From the NCBI RefSeq assembly GCF_024758505.1, contig NZ_CP077970.1, positions 2,356,001 through 2,420,000 of the forward strand: a stretch of DNA of 64,000 bases. Direction: 5' to 3'. Under the pieces are notes generated by a model. The model saw only the letters and a list, made by a program, of their open reading frames with translations, was not told where the DNA came from and did not search any database. The stretch comes from Bradyrhizobium arachidis (GTDB taxonomy: Bacteria > Pseudomonadota > Alphaproteobacteria > Rhizobiales > Xanthobacteraceae). The translations under genes were made by a program, and so were the position numbers. Position 1 is the first letter of the stretch. Each line of letters starts with the position of its first letter. This document shows, piece after piece, positions 8,408-20,100 of this stretch.

Positions 8408-11188
8408 TTAAGCGCGTGCGCGCTGGCGCACCGGCTTGGAGGCGGTCGCGGTCTTTGCGCGCAAGACGGTTGCCGGAAGGGTGCGGAACGCCCGCGATAT
8501 CTGCAACTCCTGACCCTCAACGCCGTCGATCGCATAGCCCTTCACATCCACCACTGCATCGAGAGTTTTGGCGTCCGGCCATTCCCGGCCGCCTTGCGTG
8601 AGCGGTGCGAACAGCCGGCCGGCGACGATGATCGCCGCGTCGCGTCCATAGCGGCGGGCGAAGGCGATGACATGGTCGCTGTGTGGCCCGCTCACCTCGA
8701 GCGGCTGGTAGTCGCCCAGTGCAAAGACATCGGCCAGGTTTGCGCGTAGCGCGAGCAGATGCCGCGTCCAGACGAGTTTCAGCCGGCCGTCCGAGGCGTT
8801 GCGGGCGAGATCGTTCCAGTCCGGACGTTCGAGCGCGGTGAGCATTTTGCCTCGCGCGGCAAAGTCCACGGGACGGCGGTTATCGGGGTCGACCAGCGAC
8901 AGATCCCAGAACTCGGTGCCTTGATAGAAATCCGGCACTCCCGGCAGGGTCGCCTTCAACGTGAGCTGGCTCAGCGAATTCAGCGCGCCAAGGCGCGCAA
9001 GGCGCTGCGCCAGCGTCTGCAGCGAATCCAGGAATTCGCGGGAGACGGCGGGATCGAGGAGTTTTGCGATGAACTCCTGGACGCCGGCCTCGTAGGATTC
9101 GTGCGGATTGAGCCAGCTCGTTTCCTCCTTGCCCTCGCGCGCGGCCTTGAGCGCATAGGCCTGAATGCGCTCGACGAGGCCGGCATCGGGGGGCGTGAGC
9201 GGCCAGGCGCCGAGCAGGGTCTGATAAAGCATGTATTCGAACGTCGCCGACGGCGCACGCATGTTGCCGTGGGTCGTGATATGCGGCGCGTTCAACACCT
9301 TCCAGCGCGCGACTGCGCTCGTCCACTCGCCCGGGATTTCGCTCAGTGCAGCAAGGCGCGTACGCGCATCCTCGCCGCGCTTGGTGTCGTGTGTCGCCGT
9401 CGCCGTCATGCCATGGGGCCATTCCTTCGCCCGCACCTGCATGGCCTGATGGAATGCGGGGACCGACAGGCCCTTGGCGGACGGATCGCCGCCGACCTCG
9501 TTCAGCGCCAACAGGCGGTGGTAGCGGTAGAACGCGGTGTCCTCCAGCGACTTTGCCATCATCGGCCCGGTGAACTGCTGCACCTTCAGCGCAAAGCGGC
9601 GCACGCGCGGCGCGCCGTGCGGCGGACGACCGGGCTTGAGCAGGTCCATGGTGAGGGCATCGCGCAGGAAATCGAAAATGCCTTCATCGGCGGAAAACCA
9701 TTCGGCGCGCGCACGCGCGATGGTCTCGTCGATCAGCTTGCGGTCATGCGCGGTCGGGCCGGCGGTCGTAATGTAGGTGCGGTAGACCGGAAAGTGCAGC
9801 ACATAGAGCTCGAGCGCCTGCCGCAGGCTGTCGGCGGAAAAATCGCGCGTCGAATAGTGCCCGTTGGCGATCCGGGCCAGCAGGCGCGTCAGCACGGTGA
9901 ATTCGCTCGTCAGCAGCGTTTCGAGCACGCGCCGCTTGGCTTCCATCACATAAGGTGCGAGCCGCGGCGGTCGATTGCTGATCTGGCGCCAGGTCTCGTC
10001 CAGCGCGTCCAGCCCCTTGGCGTCGACCAGCACGTGGGTGATGACGTTCATCCATTCATAGCCGGTGGTGCCCTGTACCCCGGCAAAATGCGGCAGCCGC
10101 TCGTGCTCGCAAAGGATCTTTTCGATCACGGTGTAGAAGGGTTTTGCTGCGCCTTGCTCGCTGCGGACGAGGCGACGCAGCCGCTGGCAATATTGCGCGG
10201 GGTCGCGCAGGCCGTCGATATGGTCGAGGCGGATGCCTTGCAGCCTGCCGTCGGCGATCAACTGCTTGACGAGCTTGTGCGTGGCCTCGAACGTACCGGG
10301 GTCTTCGACCCGCAGGCCCGCGAGGCCGTTGACGTCGAAGAAGCGGCGATAATTGATGTCGCTGGAGGCGAGCCGCCAGTGGCCGAGCTTGTAGTGCTGC
10401 CGTTCCAGGAGATGATGCAGCGCCAGCGTCTGTGACGGACGATCCTTTGCCGCACGGTAGGCGGCAAGGCCGCGGTCGATGAGGTCAGCGGCACCGATCG
10501 CCTTCAGTTCGGCCTTGAAGGCAGGTGCTTCTTTCCGGTTCGGATGGCGCAAGCCCCTGTATCGCTCGGCGAGGGCGAGCAGGCGCTTGCCGGATTCGTT
10601 CGTCTCCGCGCCGGCTTCCTTCACGATCATCCGGAGCATCTCGCCATAGCGCTCCGGCGCGATCGGCAGGCGATGCTCAAAATACCAGGCTGAAAAGCTG
10701 CCTTCGTCGGAATCGTAGCGCAGCTCGATCTCGCCGCGCTCGAGCGCGTCGCCATAGGCCGAACCGAGGATCGGCAACAGCACGCCGCTACGGGCGCGAT
10801 AGGCCAGTAACTCCCAGTCGATGTCGAAGGAGACGGCATGCGGCGAGGCCGGGCCCCATTCCAGCATGTCGAGCCAGAACGGATTGTCGGCAAAATGCAC
10901 GCCGACATGGTTCGGCACAAAATCGATGATGAGGCCGAGGTCGTGCTGCCTCAACGCCTCGCTCAGGCGGGCAAAGCCGGCTTCGCCGCCGAGCTCGGGA
11001 CTGAGCTGGCCGTGGTCCACGGTGTCGTAGCCGTGCGTCGAACCCTTGCGCGCCTTCATCACCGGAGAGGAATAAAGATGCGTGATGCCGAGCGCCTTCA
11101 GGTAGGGCACGATGTCGGCCGCGGCGTCAAAGTTGAAATCGGCGGTGAGCTGCAGGCGGTAGGTGGCAAGCGGGATGGCGGGAGGCAT
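8408..11188 (-). CDS. treY: TreY, maltooligosyltrehalose synthase
   Basis: A 926-residue GH13 enzyme that isomerises the reducing-end alpha-1,4 bond of a maltodextrin to alpha,alpha-1,1, making maltooligosyltrehalose. The N-terminus ATYRLQLTADFNFDAAAD is typical of TreY. Catalytic motifs are visible: GIRLDHIDGLRDP (nucleophile Asp), FYTVIEKIL (acid/base Glu) and TATHDTKRGEDAR (stabilising Asp). A family-specific GVPDFYQGTEFWDLSLVDPD motif lies near the C-terminus. It is the last gene of the six-gene operon, starting 1 bp after the treZ stop. TreZ then releases trehalose from its product. Confidence 0.96.
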   Translation of the reverse strand: MPPAIPLATYRLQLTADFNFDAAADIVPYLKALGITHLYSSPVMKARKGSTHGYDTVDHGQLSPELGGEAGFARLSEALRQHDLGLIIDFVPNHVGVHFADNPFWLDMLEWGPASPHAVSFDIDWELLAYRARSGVLLPILGSAYGDALERGEIELRYDSDEGSFSAWYFEHRLPIAPERYGEMLRMIVKEAGAETNESGKRLLALAERYRGLRHPNRKEAPAFKAELKAIGAADLIDRGLAAYRAAKDRPSQTLALHHLLERQHYKLGHWRLASSDINYRRFFDVNGLAGLRVEDPGTFEATHKLVKQLIADGRLQGIRLDHIDGLRDPAQYCQRLRRLVRSEQGAAKPFYTVIEKILCEHERLPHFAGVQGTTGYEWMNVITHVLVDAKGLDALDETWRQISNRPPRLAPYVMEAKRRVLETLLTSEFTVLTRLLARIANGHYSTRDFSADSLRQALELYVLHFPVYRTYITTAGPTAHDRKLIDETIARARAEWFSADEGIFDFLRDALTMDLLKPGRPPHGAPRVRRFALKVQQFTGPMMAKSLEDTAFYRYHRLLALNEVGGDPSAKGLSVPAFHQAMQVRAKEWPHGMTATATHDTKRGEDARTRLAALSEIPGEWTSAVARWKVLNAPHITTHGNMRAPSATFEYMLYQTLLGAWPLTPPDAGLVERIQAYALKAAREGKEETSWLNPHESYEAGVQEFIAKLLDPAVSREFLDSLQTLAQRLARLGALNSLSQLTLKATLPGVPDFYQGTEFWDLSLVDPDNRRPVDFAARGKMLTALERPDWNDLARNASDGRLKLVWTRHLLALRANLADVFALGDYQPLEVSGPHSDHVIAFARRYGRDAAIIVAGRLFAPLTQGGREWPDAKTLDAVVDVKGYAIDGVEGQELQISRAFRTLPATVLRAKTATASKPVRQRARA

Positions 11189-11189
11189 G

Positions 11190-12947
11190 TCACCCTCCGA
11201 TGCGCCAAAAGACCGACCAGGGCAGGAGTCGGTCGCCGGTGTCGCCGCCCCAGATCGGCGCGCCGGTGATGGTGTCTGTTGCCGCGATGTCCTGATCCGA
11301 CAAATTGGCGATCAGGCGCAGCGTCGTCCCGTCGGCCATGCGCCAATGCGCGGCGAGCAGGCCGTTGTCGGACACATTGGCATCGCCGAACGCGACGCTG
11401 CCGAGCCGCGGCATGATCTCCCTTTGCCTGACGGCGAGCAGGTTTCGCACCAGCGCCAGCCGCGCATCTTCTTCGGGAGTGCGCTTCTCCCAATCGAGCA
11501 CGGCGGATTGCGGCGTGGCGGGATCGAGCGGGTCGGGCACCTCGTCGCCGTACTTTGCATAGGCCCAGGCATATTCCTCACGCCGGCCCTTGCGGACGGC
11601 GGTGGCGAGGTCGCCATGGAAATCGCAGAAGAACGGGAAGGGCGCTTTCGAGCCCCATTCCTCGCCCATGAACAGCATCGGCACCTGAGGTGCGAGCAGC
11701 AAGATGGCGAGGGCGGCCTCGATCGCCCTGGGCGATGCGATGCTTTCGAGACGGTCGCCGAGCGCGCGGTTGCCGATCTGGTCGTGGTTCTGCAGGAAGT
11801 TGACGAAGGTGGTCGGCGGCAGCGCCCCGCTTGGTTCGCCGCGCGGCTTGTTTCCCCAGAAGGCGGACGTTTCGCCCTGGTAGACGAAGCCCGAGGCCAG
11901 CGCGCGGGCGAGATCGATGCGCCACGTTCCCTGATAGTCGCCATAGTAACCGGCGGATTCGCCCGTCAGCATCACGTGCCAGACGTGATGGTAGTCGTCG
12001 TTCCACTGGCCCCGGTATTTGCCGTTCGGCGGCTCCTGCGCGGGATCGAGCAGGCTCGCGCGGTTATCGCCGTTCTCCAGAACGAGATGGATGTGACGGC
12101 CGGTGGCCGCGGCGAGCTGACCGGCCGCGACGCTCAGCTCATGGAGCAGCGACTGCTCGCCGGGGATCGCCATGATGTGGTTGGCCGCGTCGAGCCGCAA
12201 TCCGTCGAAGCGATAGTCGCTGAGCCAGGACAGCGCATTCTCGATCGCGAAGGCGCGCACCTGCGGCACGCGATAGTCGATCGCGCTGCCCCAGGGCGTG
12301 TGCGCGTCGGTGAAGAAGGACGGCGCGTAGCGGCCGAGATAATTCCCCTCGGGGCCGAAGTGATTGTAGACGACGTCGAGGAACACCATCAGCCCGCGCA
12401 GATGGGCCTCGTCGATCAGCGTCTTCAGGTCATCCGGCCGGCCATAGGCGCCGTCGGGCGCGTACCACAGCACGCCGTCATAGCCCCAGCCGCGCTTGCC
12501 TGCGAAGTCCGCCAGCGGCATCAGCTCGAGCGCAGTGATGCCGGTCGCGACGAGATGATCGAGTTTTTCGATCATCGCGCGGTAGCTGCCTTGCGGCGTG
12601 AACGTGCCGACATGGGCCTCCAGCAGCACGGTCTCGTGCCAGGGACGGCCGCGCCAGTTCTTGGCGCGCCACTCGAAGCTCGCATGGTCGATCACCTCGC
12701 CGGGACCGAAGACGTCGTCCGGCTGGAAGGCGGAGGCGGGATCGGGCACGTCGAGCTCGTCATCGATCCGGAATTTATAGCGGGCGCCGGCCTTCAGGCC
12801 GGGAATGTCGGCCACGTACCAGCCGTCGTCGCGCCGCTGCATGGCGTACGGCCTGTCGAGCTTGAGATCGACGCGTCTGGCCGCGGGCGCCCAAAGGCGG
12901 AACGAGACGCCCTCCCTGGTTGGCCTTGCCCCGAAGGATGGCCTCAT
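11190..12947 (-). CDS. treZ: TreZ, malto-oligosyltrehalose trehalohydrolase
   Basis: A 585-residue enzyme with an N-terminal CBM48-like domain (VSFRLWAPAARRVDLKLD), then a GH13 barrel. Motifs are DGLRLDAANHI (nucleophile), HLVLENGDNRA (acid/base Glu) and FLQNHDQIGNRALGDR (third Asp), plus MLFMGEEWGSKAPFPFFCDF, characteristic of TreZ. It cleaves the alpha-1,4 bond next to the terminal trehalose unit made by TreY. Its ATG overlaps the glgX stop by 4 bp (ATGA) and treY follows after 1 bp, so the two trehalose genes are probably translated together. Confidence 0.96.
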   Translation of the reverse strand: MRPSFGARPTREGVSFRLWAPAARRVDLKLDRPYAMQRRDDGWYVADIPGLKAGARYKFRIDDELDVPDPASAFQPDDVFGPGEVIDHASFEWRAKNWRGRPWHETVLLEAHVGTFTPQGSYRAMIEKLDHLVATGITALELMPLADFAGKRGWGYDGVLWYAPDGAYGRPDDLKTLIDEAHLRGLMVFLDVVYNHFGPEGNYLGRYAPSFFTDAHTPWGSAIDYRVPQVRAFAIENALSWLSDYRFDGLRLDAANHIMAIPGEQSLLHELSVAAGQLAAATGRHIHLVLENGDNRASLLDPAQEPPNGKYRGQWNDDYHHVWHVMLTGESAGYYGDYQGTWRIDLARALASGFVYQGETSAFWGNKPRGEPSGALPPTTFVNFLQNHDQIGNRALGDRLESIASPRAIEAALAILLLAPQVPMLFMGEEWGSKAPFPFFCDFHGDLATAVRKGRREEYAWAYAKYGDEVPDPLDPATPQSAVLDWEKRTPEEDARLALVRNLLAVRQREIMPRLGSVAFGDANVSDNGLLAAHWRMADGTTLRLIANLSDQDIAATDTITGAPIWGGDTGDRLLPWSVFWRIGG

Positions 12948-15019
12948 AGCGCGCCCGCAAACGCCAGCACCGAGCGCGGCGGTGCCTTGCTGTCGGCGCC
13001 GGGCGGGAAATCGACGCTGTTCAGCCTGGCCTCAGTCGTGTTCAGGATCTGCTGCCAGCTCTTGTATTCGGTCATCCTGGGCAATTTGATTGCGATCTCT
13101 TCGGGGGCGGCGTTCAGGACGATAAAGATCGCGGAGCCGCCGGGTTCCAGCGAACCCATCACATAAGAGAGGAACCTGCCTTCGGGGAAATTCCAATCGC
13201 TCTCCGTCATCTCCTCGCCGGCCGGCGTCAGCCAGAGCACGCCATAGGAGCCGTCGGCGCGGCGGCCGTCGAGCCAGCGATGGCTGCGGAGCTGCGAGAA
13301 GCGCCGGCGGATGTCGGCGAGATGGGCGACGAAGTCGACCATGTCCTCGCCATCCTTGCCGAGATCGTCCCACAACACCCAGCCGGTCTCGTTGTCCTGG
13401 CAATAGGCGTTGTTGTTACCGTTCTGGGTGTTGCCGACCTCGTCGCCGGCGAGCAGCAGCGGCGTGCCCTGCGCGAGCATCAGGCAGGCCAGCACATTCT
13501 TGCGGAGCTGGCGGCGCAGGGCGAGGATATCCGGATCGTCGGACGGGCCTTCGACGCCGCAATTGTTGCTGTGGTTGTCGTTGGAGCCGTCGCGATTGTC
13601 TTCGCCGTTCGCTTCGTTGTGCTTCTGGTTGTAGCTGAAGAGGTCGGCGAGCGTGAAACCGTCATGGACGGTGATATGGTTGATCGAGGCGCGGGGCCGC
13701 CGGCCGTCATGGTTGAACAGGTCGGAAGACGCCGTCATGCGCGAGGAAATGTCGCCGATCAGGCTGCCTTCGCCGCTCCAGTAGCGGCGCATGGCGCTGC
13801 GATAGCGATCATTCCACTCCGACCATTGCGAGGGAAACGCGCCGACCTGGTAGCCGCCGAGACCGAGGTCCCAGGGTTCGGCGACGAGTTTGACGTTGGC
13901 GAGCACCGGGTCCTGGCGCACGGCTGTCAGGAACGAGGCGCCGCGGTCATAGCCATTGGGCCCGCGCGCGAGCGTGGTCGCGAGATCGAAGCGGAAACCG
14001 TCGACATGGCAGACCTCGACCCAGTAGCGCAGCGAATCCATCACCATCTGCAGGACGCGCGGATGGGTGAGATTCACCGACGAGCCGCAGCCGGTAAAAT
14101 CGTCGTAAAAGCGCGGGTTCTCGCGGTTCAGCCAGTAATAGGACGCATTGTCGATGCCGCGGAAGCACAGTGTCGGGCCGAGATGGTTGCCTTCGGCGGT
14201 GTGGTTGTAGACGACGTCGAGCATCACCTCGATGCCGGCATCGTGCAGCCGCGCCACGGTGGTGCGGAAGGAGTCGAGCGTATTGTCCTGGGCATAGCGC
14301 GGCTCCGGCGCGAAGAACGACAGCGTGTTGTAGCCCCAGTAGTTGACGAGCTTCTTCTCGACCAGCACGCGGTCGTCGATAAAGCCGTGGATCGGCAGCA
14401 GCTCGATCGTGGTGACCCCCAGGCGCTTGAGGTGCTCGATCATCGCGGGTGAGGACAGACCGCCGTAGGTGCCGCGCAAGTTCGGCGGTACGTCCTCGCG
14501 CTTCTGGGTCAGGCCCTTGATATGGGCCTCGTAGATGACGGTGTCTTCCCAGGGCACGTTGGGACGGATCTCGCGCCGGCCCCAGTTGAAGGTCTCGTCG
14601 ACGACGACGGCCTTGATCATGCCGCGGGCATTGTCGCGCCGGTCGAAGGAGAGGTCCTCGCGCGGGCTGCCGGTGCGATAGGCGAAATGGGCATCGCTCC
14701 AGACCAGGCGGCCTGCGAGCCGTTTTGCGTAGGGATCAAGCAGCAGCTTGTTGGCATTGAAGCGATGGCCGTGCTCGGGTTCGTAAGGGCCGTGCACGCG
14801 ATAGCCGTAGAGCTGACCTGGCGAGACGTCGTTGAGGTAGCCGTGCCAGACGTCCTCGGTCCGCTCGGGCAGCTCGATGCGTTCGAGTTCGCGCCGACCC
14901 TGGCTGTCGAACAGGCACAGCTCGACCTTCTGCGCATTGGCCGAGAACAGCGCGAAATTGGTGCCTCTTCCGTCCCAGCTTGCGCCGAGGCGAGCGGACG
15001 ATCCGGCGGTCAGTCGCAT
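12944..15019 (-). CDS. glgX: GlgX, glycogen debranching enzyme
   Basis: A 691-residue isoamylase-type GH13 protein: CBM48 N-domain (GRGTNFALFSANAQKVELCLFD), then a barrel with VHGFIDDR, DVVYNHTAEG, DGFRFDLATTLAR (nucleophile), KLVAEPWDLG (acid/base) and ITVHDGFTLADL (third Asp), and the GlgX/TreX motif YNQKHNEANGEDNRDG. In the family it hydrolyses short alpha-1,6 side chains of limit dextrin. Here it would supply linear maltodextrins to TreY and MalQ. It begins 3 bp after the glgB stop. Confidence 0.96.
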   Translation of the reverse strand: MRLTAGSSARLGASWDGRGTNFALFSANAQKVELCLFDSQGRRELERIELPERTEDVWHGYLNDVSPGQLYGYRVHGPYEPEHGHRFNANKLLLDPYAKRLAGRLVWSDAHFAYRTGSPREDLSFDRRDNARGMIKAVVVDETFNWGRREIRPNVPWEDTVIYEAHIKGLTQKREDVPPNLRGTYGGLSSPAMIEHLKRLGVTTIELLPIHGFIDDRVLVEKKLVNYWGYNTLSFFAPEPRYAQDNTLDSFRTTVARLHDAGIEVMLDVVYNHTAEGNHLGPTLCFRGIDNASYYWLNRENPRFYDDFTGCGSSVNLTHPRVLQMVMDSLRYWVEVCHVDGFRFDLATTLARGPNGYDRGASFLTAVRQDPVLANVKLVAEPWDLGLGGYQVGAFPSQWSEWNDRYRSAMRRYWSGEGSLIGDISSRMTASSDLFNHDGRRPRASINHITVHDGFTLADLFSYNQKHNEANGEDNRDGSNDNHSNNCGVEGPSDDPDILALRRQLRKNVLACLMLAQGTPLLLAGDEVGNTQNGNNNAYCQDNETGWVLWDDLGKDGEDMVDFVAHLADIRRRFSQLRSHRWLDGRRADGSYGVLWLTPAGEEMTESDWNFPEGRFLSYVMGSLEPGGSAIFIVLNAAPEEIAIKLPRMTEYKSWQQILNTTEARLNSVDFPPGADSKAPPRSVLAFAGAL

Positions 15020-15022
15020 GGG

Positions 15023-17170
15023 TCAGCTTTCCGGAACGAGGAAGATCGCAGCCAGCGGCGGAAGGGTCAGGCTGAGCTCGGGCGTCTTGCTGCCTTGGGT
15101 GTGGACCTCACCGATATTGCCGACATTGCTGCCGCCGTAATGCGCGGAGTCGGAGTTGAACACCTCGTGCCACTTGCCGGCGAACGGCACGCGCACGCGA
15201 TAATTGCGGTAGACGTTCGGGGAGAAATTCACCACCACGAGGCAGCGCGCGCGGTCTTCAAATCCGTTGCGGACCCAGGCGAATACGTTGTTGTTGGCAT
15301 CGTCGGTGATGACCCATTCGAATCCGGCCTGCTCGCAGTCCATCTGGTGCAGCGCGGGCACCGAGCGATAGAGCCGGTTGAGGTCGCGGATCAGCGACTG
15401 GATGCCGGAATGGTTTTTGTGTTGAAGCAGGTGCCAGTCGAGCGACTGGTCGTGATTCCATTCGCTGCTCTGGGCGATCTCGCCGCCCATGAACATGAGT
15501 TTCTTGCCGGGATGGCCGAACATGAAGCTGTAATAGGCGCGCAAGTTCGCAAAGCGCTGCCACTCGTCGCCGGGCATCCGGCCGAGGATCGAGCGCTTGC
15601 CATGCACGACTTCGTCATGGGACAGCGGCAAAATGAAGTTTTCCGAGAAGGCGTAGTGCAGGCCGAACAGGATGTCGCCGTGATGGTGTTTGCGGTGGAT
15701 CGGATCCTTGCTGATGTAGTTCAGCGTGTCGTGCATCCAGCCCATGTTCCATTTGTAGCCGAAGCCGAGCCCGCCGAATTCGACCGGGCGCGACACCTGC
15801 GGCCAGGCGGTGGATTCTTCCGCCGCCGTCGTCGCCTGCGGGAAGCGCGCAAACAGCTCGCTGTTGAAACGGCGCAGGAAGGCGATCGCCTCGAGGTTTT
15901 CGCGCCCTCCGTGCTGGTTGGGGATCCAGCCGCCCGGCGGACGGCTGTAGTCGAGATAGAGCATCGAGGCGACCGCATCGACGCGCAACCCGTCGATGGC
16001 GTAGCGCTCTAGCCAGAACAGCGCATTCGACACCAGAAAATTCGTCACTTCGGTGCGGCCGTAATTGTAGATCAGCGTGCCCCAGTCGAGATGACGGCCC
16101 TGCAGAGGATTGGCGTGCTCATAGAGCGCGGTACCGTCGAAATGGCCGAGGCCGTGCGGATCGTCCGGGAAATGGCCAGGCACCCAGTCGAGCAGCACGG
16201 CAACGCCTTCGCGGTGGCAGGCATCGACGAGCGCGGCAAAATCCTCCGGCGAGCCAAAACGGCTGGTCGGCGCATAGAGCCCGGTCGGCTGGTAGCCCCA
16301 GGATCCGTCGAAGGGATGCTCGCTCACGGGCAGGAATTCGACATGGGTAAAACCCATGTCGCGGGCGTAGGCGGGCAACTGCTCGGCGAGCTCGCGATAG
16401 GTCAGCCATTCATTGTTGGCGTTGCGCCGCCACGAGCCGAGATGGACCTCGTAGATCGACATCGGCGCGGACAGCGCGTTGATGCCGTCGGGCGCCGGCC
16501 GCGGCCGCGGCAAATGCGCCTCGTCGAACACGATCGACGCCGTCTTCGGCCGCTGCTCGGTCGCGAAGGCGAACGGATCGGATTTCAGCGCCAGATTGTG
16601 GCCGTGAGGTCCGACGATATCGAACTTGTAGTGATCGCCCGACTTCGCATGCGGGATGAACAATTCCCAATAGCCGACGCCGCGCACGCGCATCGGATGG
16701 CGCCGGGCGTCCCAGAAATTGAAGTCGCCGACCACGCTGACGCGCCGCGCATTCGGCGCCAGCACGACGAAGCCGATGCCGTCGACGCCGTCGAGCGTCA
16801 TCGGATGTGCCCCGAGCTTGTCATAGAGCCGCTGATGCGTGCCTTCGCCGAGCAGATAGAGATCGAAGTCGGTCAGGATCGGCGGGAAGCGATAGGGGTC
16901 CTCGAGCTCGACGACATTGTCGCCGAACTTTGCGCGCAACTGGTAGCGCTTGGCCCCGTTGGGCAGCGCGCCTGCGAACAGGCCGGACTCGTGGATGCGA
17001 TCGAGCTTTGCCACCTCGCCATGCTCACCGACCGCCTCGACATTCGATGCCTCGGGCAGGAACGCGCGGACCACGCTCTTGTCGCCCTCGGGATGCAAGC
17101 CGAGATAGTGGAAGGGGTCGGAGTGGCGGCCCTCGATGATCGCATAGGCTTCGGCAGACAATTTAGGCAT
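15023..17170 (-). CDS. glgB: GlgB, 1,4-alpha-glucan branching enzyme
   Basis: A 715-residue branching enzyme with an extended N-terminal region ([12 protein letters not shown]), a CBM48 domain ([20 protein letters not shown]) and a GH13 barrel: [33 protein letters not shown] (nucleophile), [11 protein letters not shown] (acid/base), [14 protein letters not shown] (third Asp). It moves alpha-1,4 chains into alpha-1,6 branches. The ATG at 17170 (MPKLSAEAY) overlaps the treS stop by 8 bp; an earlier ATG at 17188 would extend further into treS and is less likely. Confidence 0.96.
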   Translation of the reverse strand: MPKLSAEAYAIIEGRHSDPFHYLGLHPEGDKSVVRAFLPEASNVEAVGEHGEVAKLDRIHESGLFAGALPNGAKRYQLRAKFGDNVVELEDPYRFPPILTDFDLYLLGEGTHQRLYDKLGAHPMTLDGVDGIGFVVLAPNARRVSVVGDFNFWDARRHPMRVRGVGYWELFIPHAKSGDHYKFDIVGPHGHNLALKSDPFAFATEQRPKTASIVFDEAHLPRPRPAPDGINALSAPMSIYEVHLGSWRRNANNEWLTYRELAEQLPAYARDMGFTHVEFLPVSEHPFDGSWGYQPTGLYAPTSRFGSPEDFAALVDACHREGVAVLLDWVPGHFPDDPHGLGHFDGTALYEHANPLQGRHLDWGTLIYNYGRTEVTNFLVSNALFWLERYAIDGLRVDAVASMLYLDYSRPPGGWIPNQHGGRENLEAIAFLRRFNSELFARFPQATTAAEESTAWPQVSRPVEFGGLGFGYKWNMGWMHDTLNYISKDPIHRKHHHGDILFGLHYAFSENFILPLSHDEVVHGKRSILGRMPGDEWQRFANLRAYYSFMFGHPGKKLMFMGGEIAQSSEWNHDQSLDWHLLQHKNHSGIQSLIRDLNRLYRSVPALHQMDCEQAGFEWVITDDANNNVFAWVRNGFEDRARCLVVVNFSPNVYRNYRVRVPFAGKWHEVFNSDSAHYGGSNVGNIGEVHTQGSKTPELSLTLPPLAAIFLVPES

Positions 17171-20100
17171 GAGCTTCGCTCTCGGCATTGGACAGAATGC
17201 GAAGCAGCCCGGTCAGCGGCGCGGTGAGCCCGTCGGACCGGTGGGACAGTTCGTACTCCACCTCATCGAACGCTTTATCAAGCAGGAAGAAGTTGACGAG
17301 GCCTTCTTGCGAGGCCTGATCGGCCGGCCACAGATGGCTGTTGGTCATGGCCTCGCGATAGGCAGTGAAGAAGGTTGCGGCGGCGCGCTCGCGCCATTCG
17401 CCGAGCGCGGTCGCGAGCCGGCCCTGTTCGTCCGGTGCACCCTTGAGCGCGCGGCCCACAGCGGCATTCACCGCCAGGTCGATCGATCGGATCAGGCCGG
17501 CGACGTCGCGCGCCGCAGGCAGCTTGCGCCGCCGCTCGGCGAGCGGCCGACGCAGGTCGCCGTCGAAATCGATGATGAAGATATCGTCCTTCACGATCAG
17601 AACCTGTCCGAGGCGGAAGTCGCCATGATGACGGATGTTCAACCCCTTGATGTCGGATGGCAATAGCGTCGTCAGCCGGTCGGCGAGGCCCTGGCGCACC
17701 GTCTGTAGGCGGTCGAACAGTGTACGGTCGGGCTCCTTCAGGCCGTCGCGGCGCTCGCTCAGCAGTTCGCAGAGCCGGTCGGCGCGCGCCTTGAGCTCGA
17801 AGGTCCACTGCTTGATCTGGGCGGGGTCGATCGGTTCGGGCGCGAAATCGGCAGACTCGGCAGCCGCCAGCGCCAGATGCAGCTCGGCCAGGCGCTTGCC
17901 CGTCTGGGCGAGGTAGTGCAGATAGGGCGCCTGCTCTTGCTGCTCGCGCGGCGTTTCGCTGACCGGCAGCAGCCGCTGCTCATCGATGTAGCGGTCGATG
18001 TAGCCCGCAGTCACCGCCCAGCCGTCGCCCTGGTTCGCGACATAGGCATGCACGACGCCGATCGCGCTGCGCTGGTCACCTTCGACCAGCTCCGCGGTGC
18101 CGAGCAGTGCCGGCGCGTTGGCGAAGCGCGCGACCTCCGTGAGGTATTGGCCGATCTCGATCTCGGGATTGGTGCCGGCTTCGAGCTGGCGATAGATCTT
18201 GGTCACGTACAGATTGTCGACCAGCGCGGTGCTGTTGGCCTGCTCGATGGTGCGGATCTGCTCGGGCTGCTTGACGGGATATTCGGCAAAGCGGCTGGTT
18301 GGCTTGAAGTCGAGCCGCAAATCGTTCTCATCGACGACCAGCGACTGGCTGAGGTTGCGCAGGAACAGGCCGATGAAAATCTGGTCGGTCGCCACATCGA
18401 GCAGCGTGCCCTCGCGTGCGCCCTGGCGCACGGCGGCAAGCGCCTTAGGATTGAAGCGCTCGCGATCGAAGCGCGCCCATTCGATCTGCATGGGCATCAC
18501 GTAGCGCGAGCTGGCGCCTTGCTGCGTCGTTTCGAAGAAGGCGAGCCAAGGCCGGTTGTCGCCGATGTCGCAGAACGGCACCGCCGAGGTCAGCTTGGGC
18601 TGGATCTGCGCAGGCTTGCGTTCCGGATACCAGCGCACGCGCGACAGGAAGCCCGGCAGCACGTCGCGCTCGAAGACGCCGCGCTCGCGCGCGAGCGACA
18701 CCCAGGTCGAGTTGACCGGCACCACCAGCGTCTCGAACTCCGGCACCGCGCGCGGCGTCACCGGCTCGGACTTGTCGCGCTCCTGGAGCTGGAACCAGTA
18801 AAAGCTATAGGGCCCGAGCGTGATCATGTAGGGCAGTTCGCCGATCGCCGGGAAGCGCGTGCGTCCCAGCATCTCCAGTGGAATCCGGTCCTTCCACGGC
18901 GACAAATCGAGCTCGGTCGCCTGCGCCGCGCGCGACAGATTGGCGACACAGAGGATCACCTCGTCGCGGTGCTGCCGGACATAGGCGAGCACGGAGCGGT
19001 TCGCCGGGCGGATGAAGGTCATGGTGCCGCGGCCGAAGGCGAGCGTCGACTTGCGCACCGAGATCAGCCGCTTGGTGGCGTTGAGCAGGGAGGACAGGCT
19101 GCGCGACTGCGCTTCGACGTTGACTGCCTCATAGCCATAGACGGGGTCCATGATCAGCGGCGCATAGAGGCGTGCCGGATCGGCGCGCGAGAAGCCGCCA
19201 TTGCGGTCCGGGCTCCATTGCATCGGCGTACGAACGCCGTTGCGATCGCCGAGATAGATGTTGTCGCCCATGCCGATCTCGTCGCCATAATAGACGATCG
19301 GCGTACCGGGGAAGGACAGCAGCAGCGAGTTCATCAACTCGATCTTGCGCCGATCGTTGTCCATCAGCGGCGCGAGGCGCCGGCGGATGCCGACATTGAT
19401 GCGGGCGCGCGGGTCGTTGGCGTAGGTCGACCAGAGGTAATCGCGTTCGACGTCGGTGACCATCTCCAGCGTCAGCTCGTCATGGTTGCGCAGGAACAGC
19501 GCCCATTGGCAGCTTGCCGGGATATCCGGCGTCTGGCGCAGAATGTCGGTGATCGGAAAACGGTCCTCCTGCGCGATCGCCATGTAGATGCGCGGCATCA
19601 GCGGGAAGTGGTAGGCCATGTGGCATTCGTCGCCGCGGCCGAAATATTCCTGCACGTCCTCCGGCCATTGATTGGCTTCGGCGAGCAGCAGTTTGCCCCT
19701 GGAGTAGGCATCGAGCTCCTGGCGCAGCCGCTTGATGATGGCATGCGTCTCCGGCAGGTTCTCGTTCGAGGTGCCCTCGCGCTCGCAGAGATAGGGAATG
19801 GCGTCCAGGCGGAAGCCGTCCACGCCGGCATCCAGCCAGCGCTTCATCACCTGGATGAGGGCGCAGACGACGCGCGGATTGTCGAAGTTGAGATCCGGCT
19901 GGTGCGAGAAGAAGCGGTGCCAGTAGAACGCGCCGGCTTCCGGATCCCAGGTCCAGTTCGACTTTTCCGTGTCCGTAAAGATAATTCGCGTGCCCTGATA
20001 TTTCTGGTCGGTGTCGCTCCAGACGTACCAGTTGCGCGCGCTTGTGCCCGGCGGGCTGCGCCGCGCACGCTTGAACCAGCGGTGCTGGTCCGAGGTGTGG

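Noticed and set aside
11163..13166. 667-codon plus-strand open frame over treZ and glgX
   Set aside because: It crosses a gene junction on the opposite strand and shows no recognisable domain.
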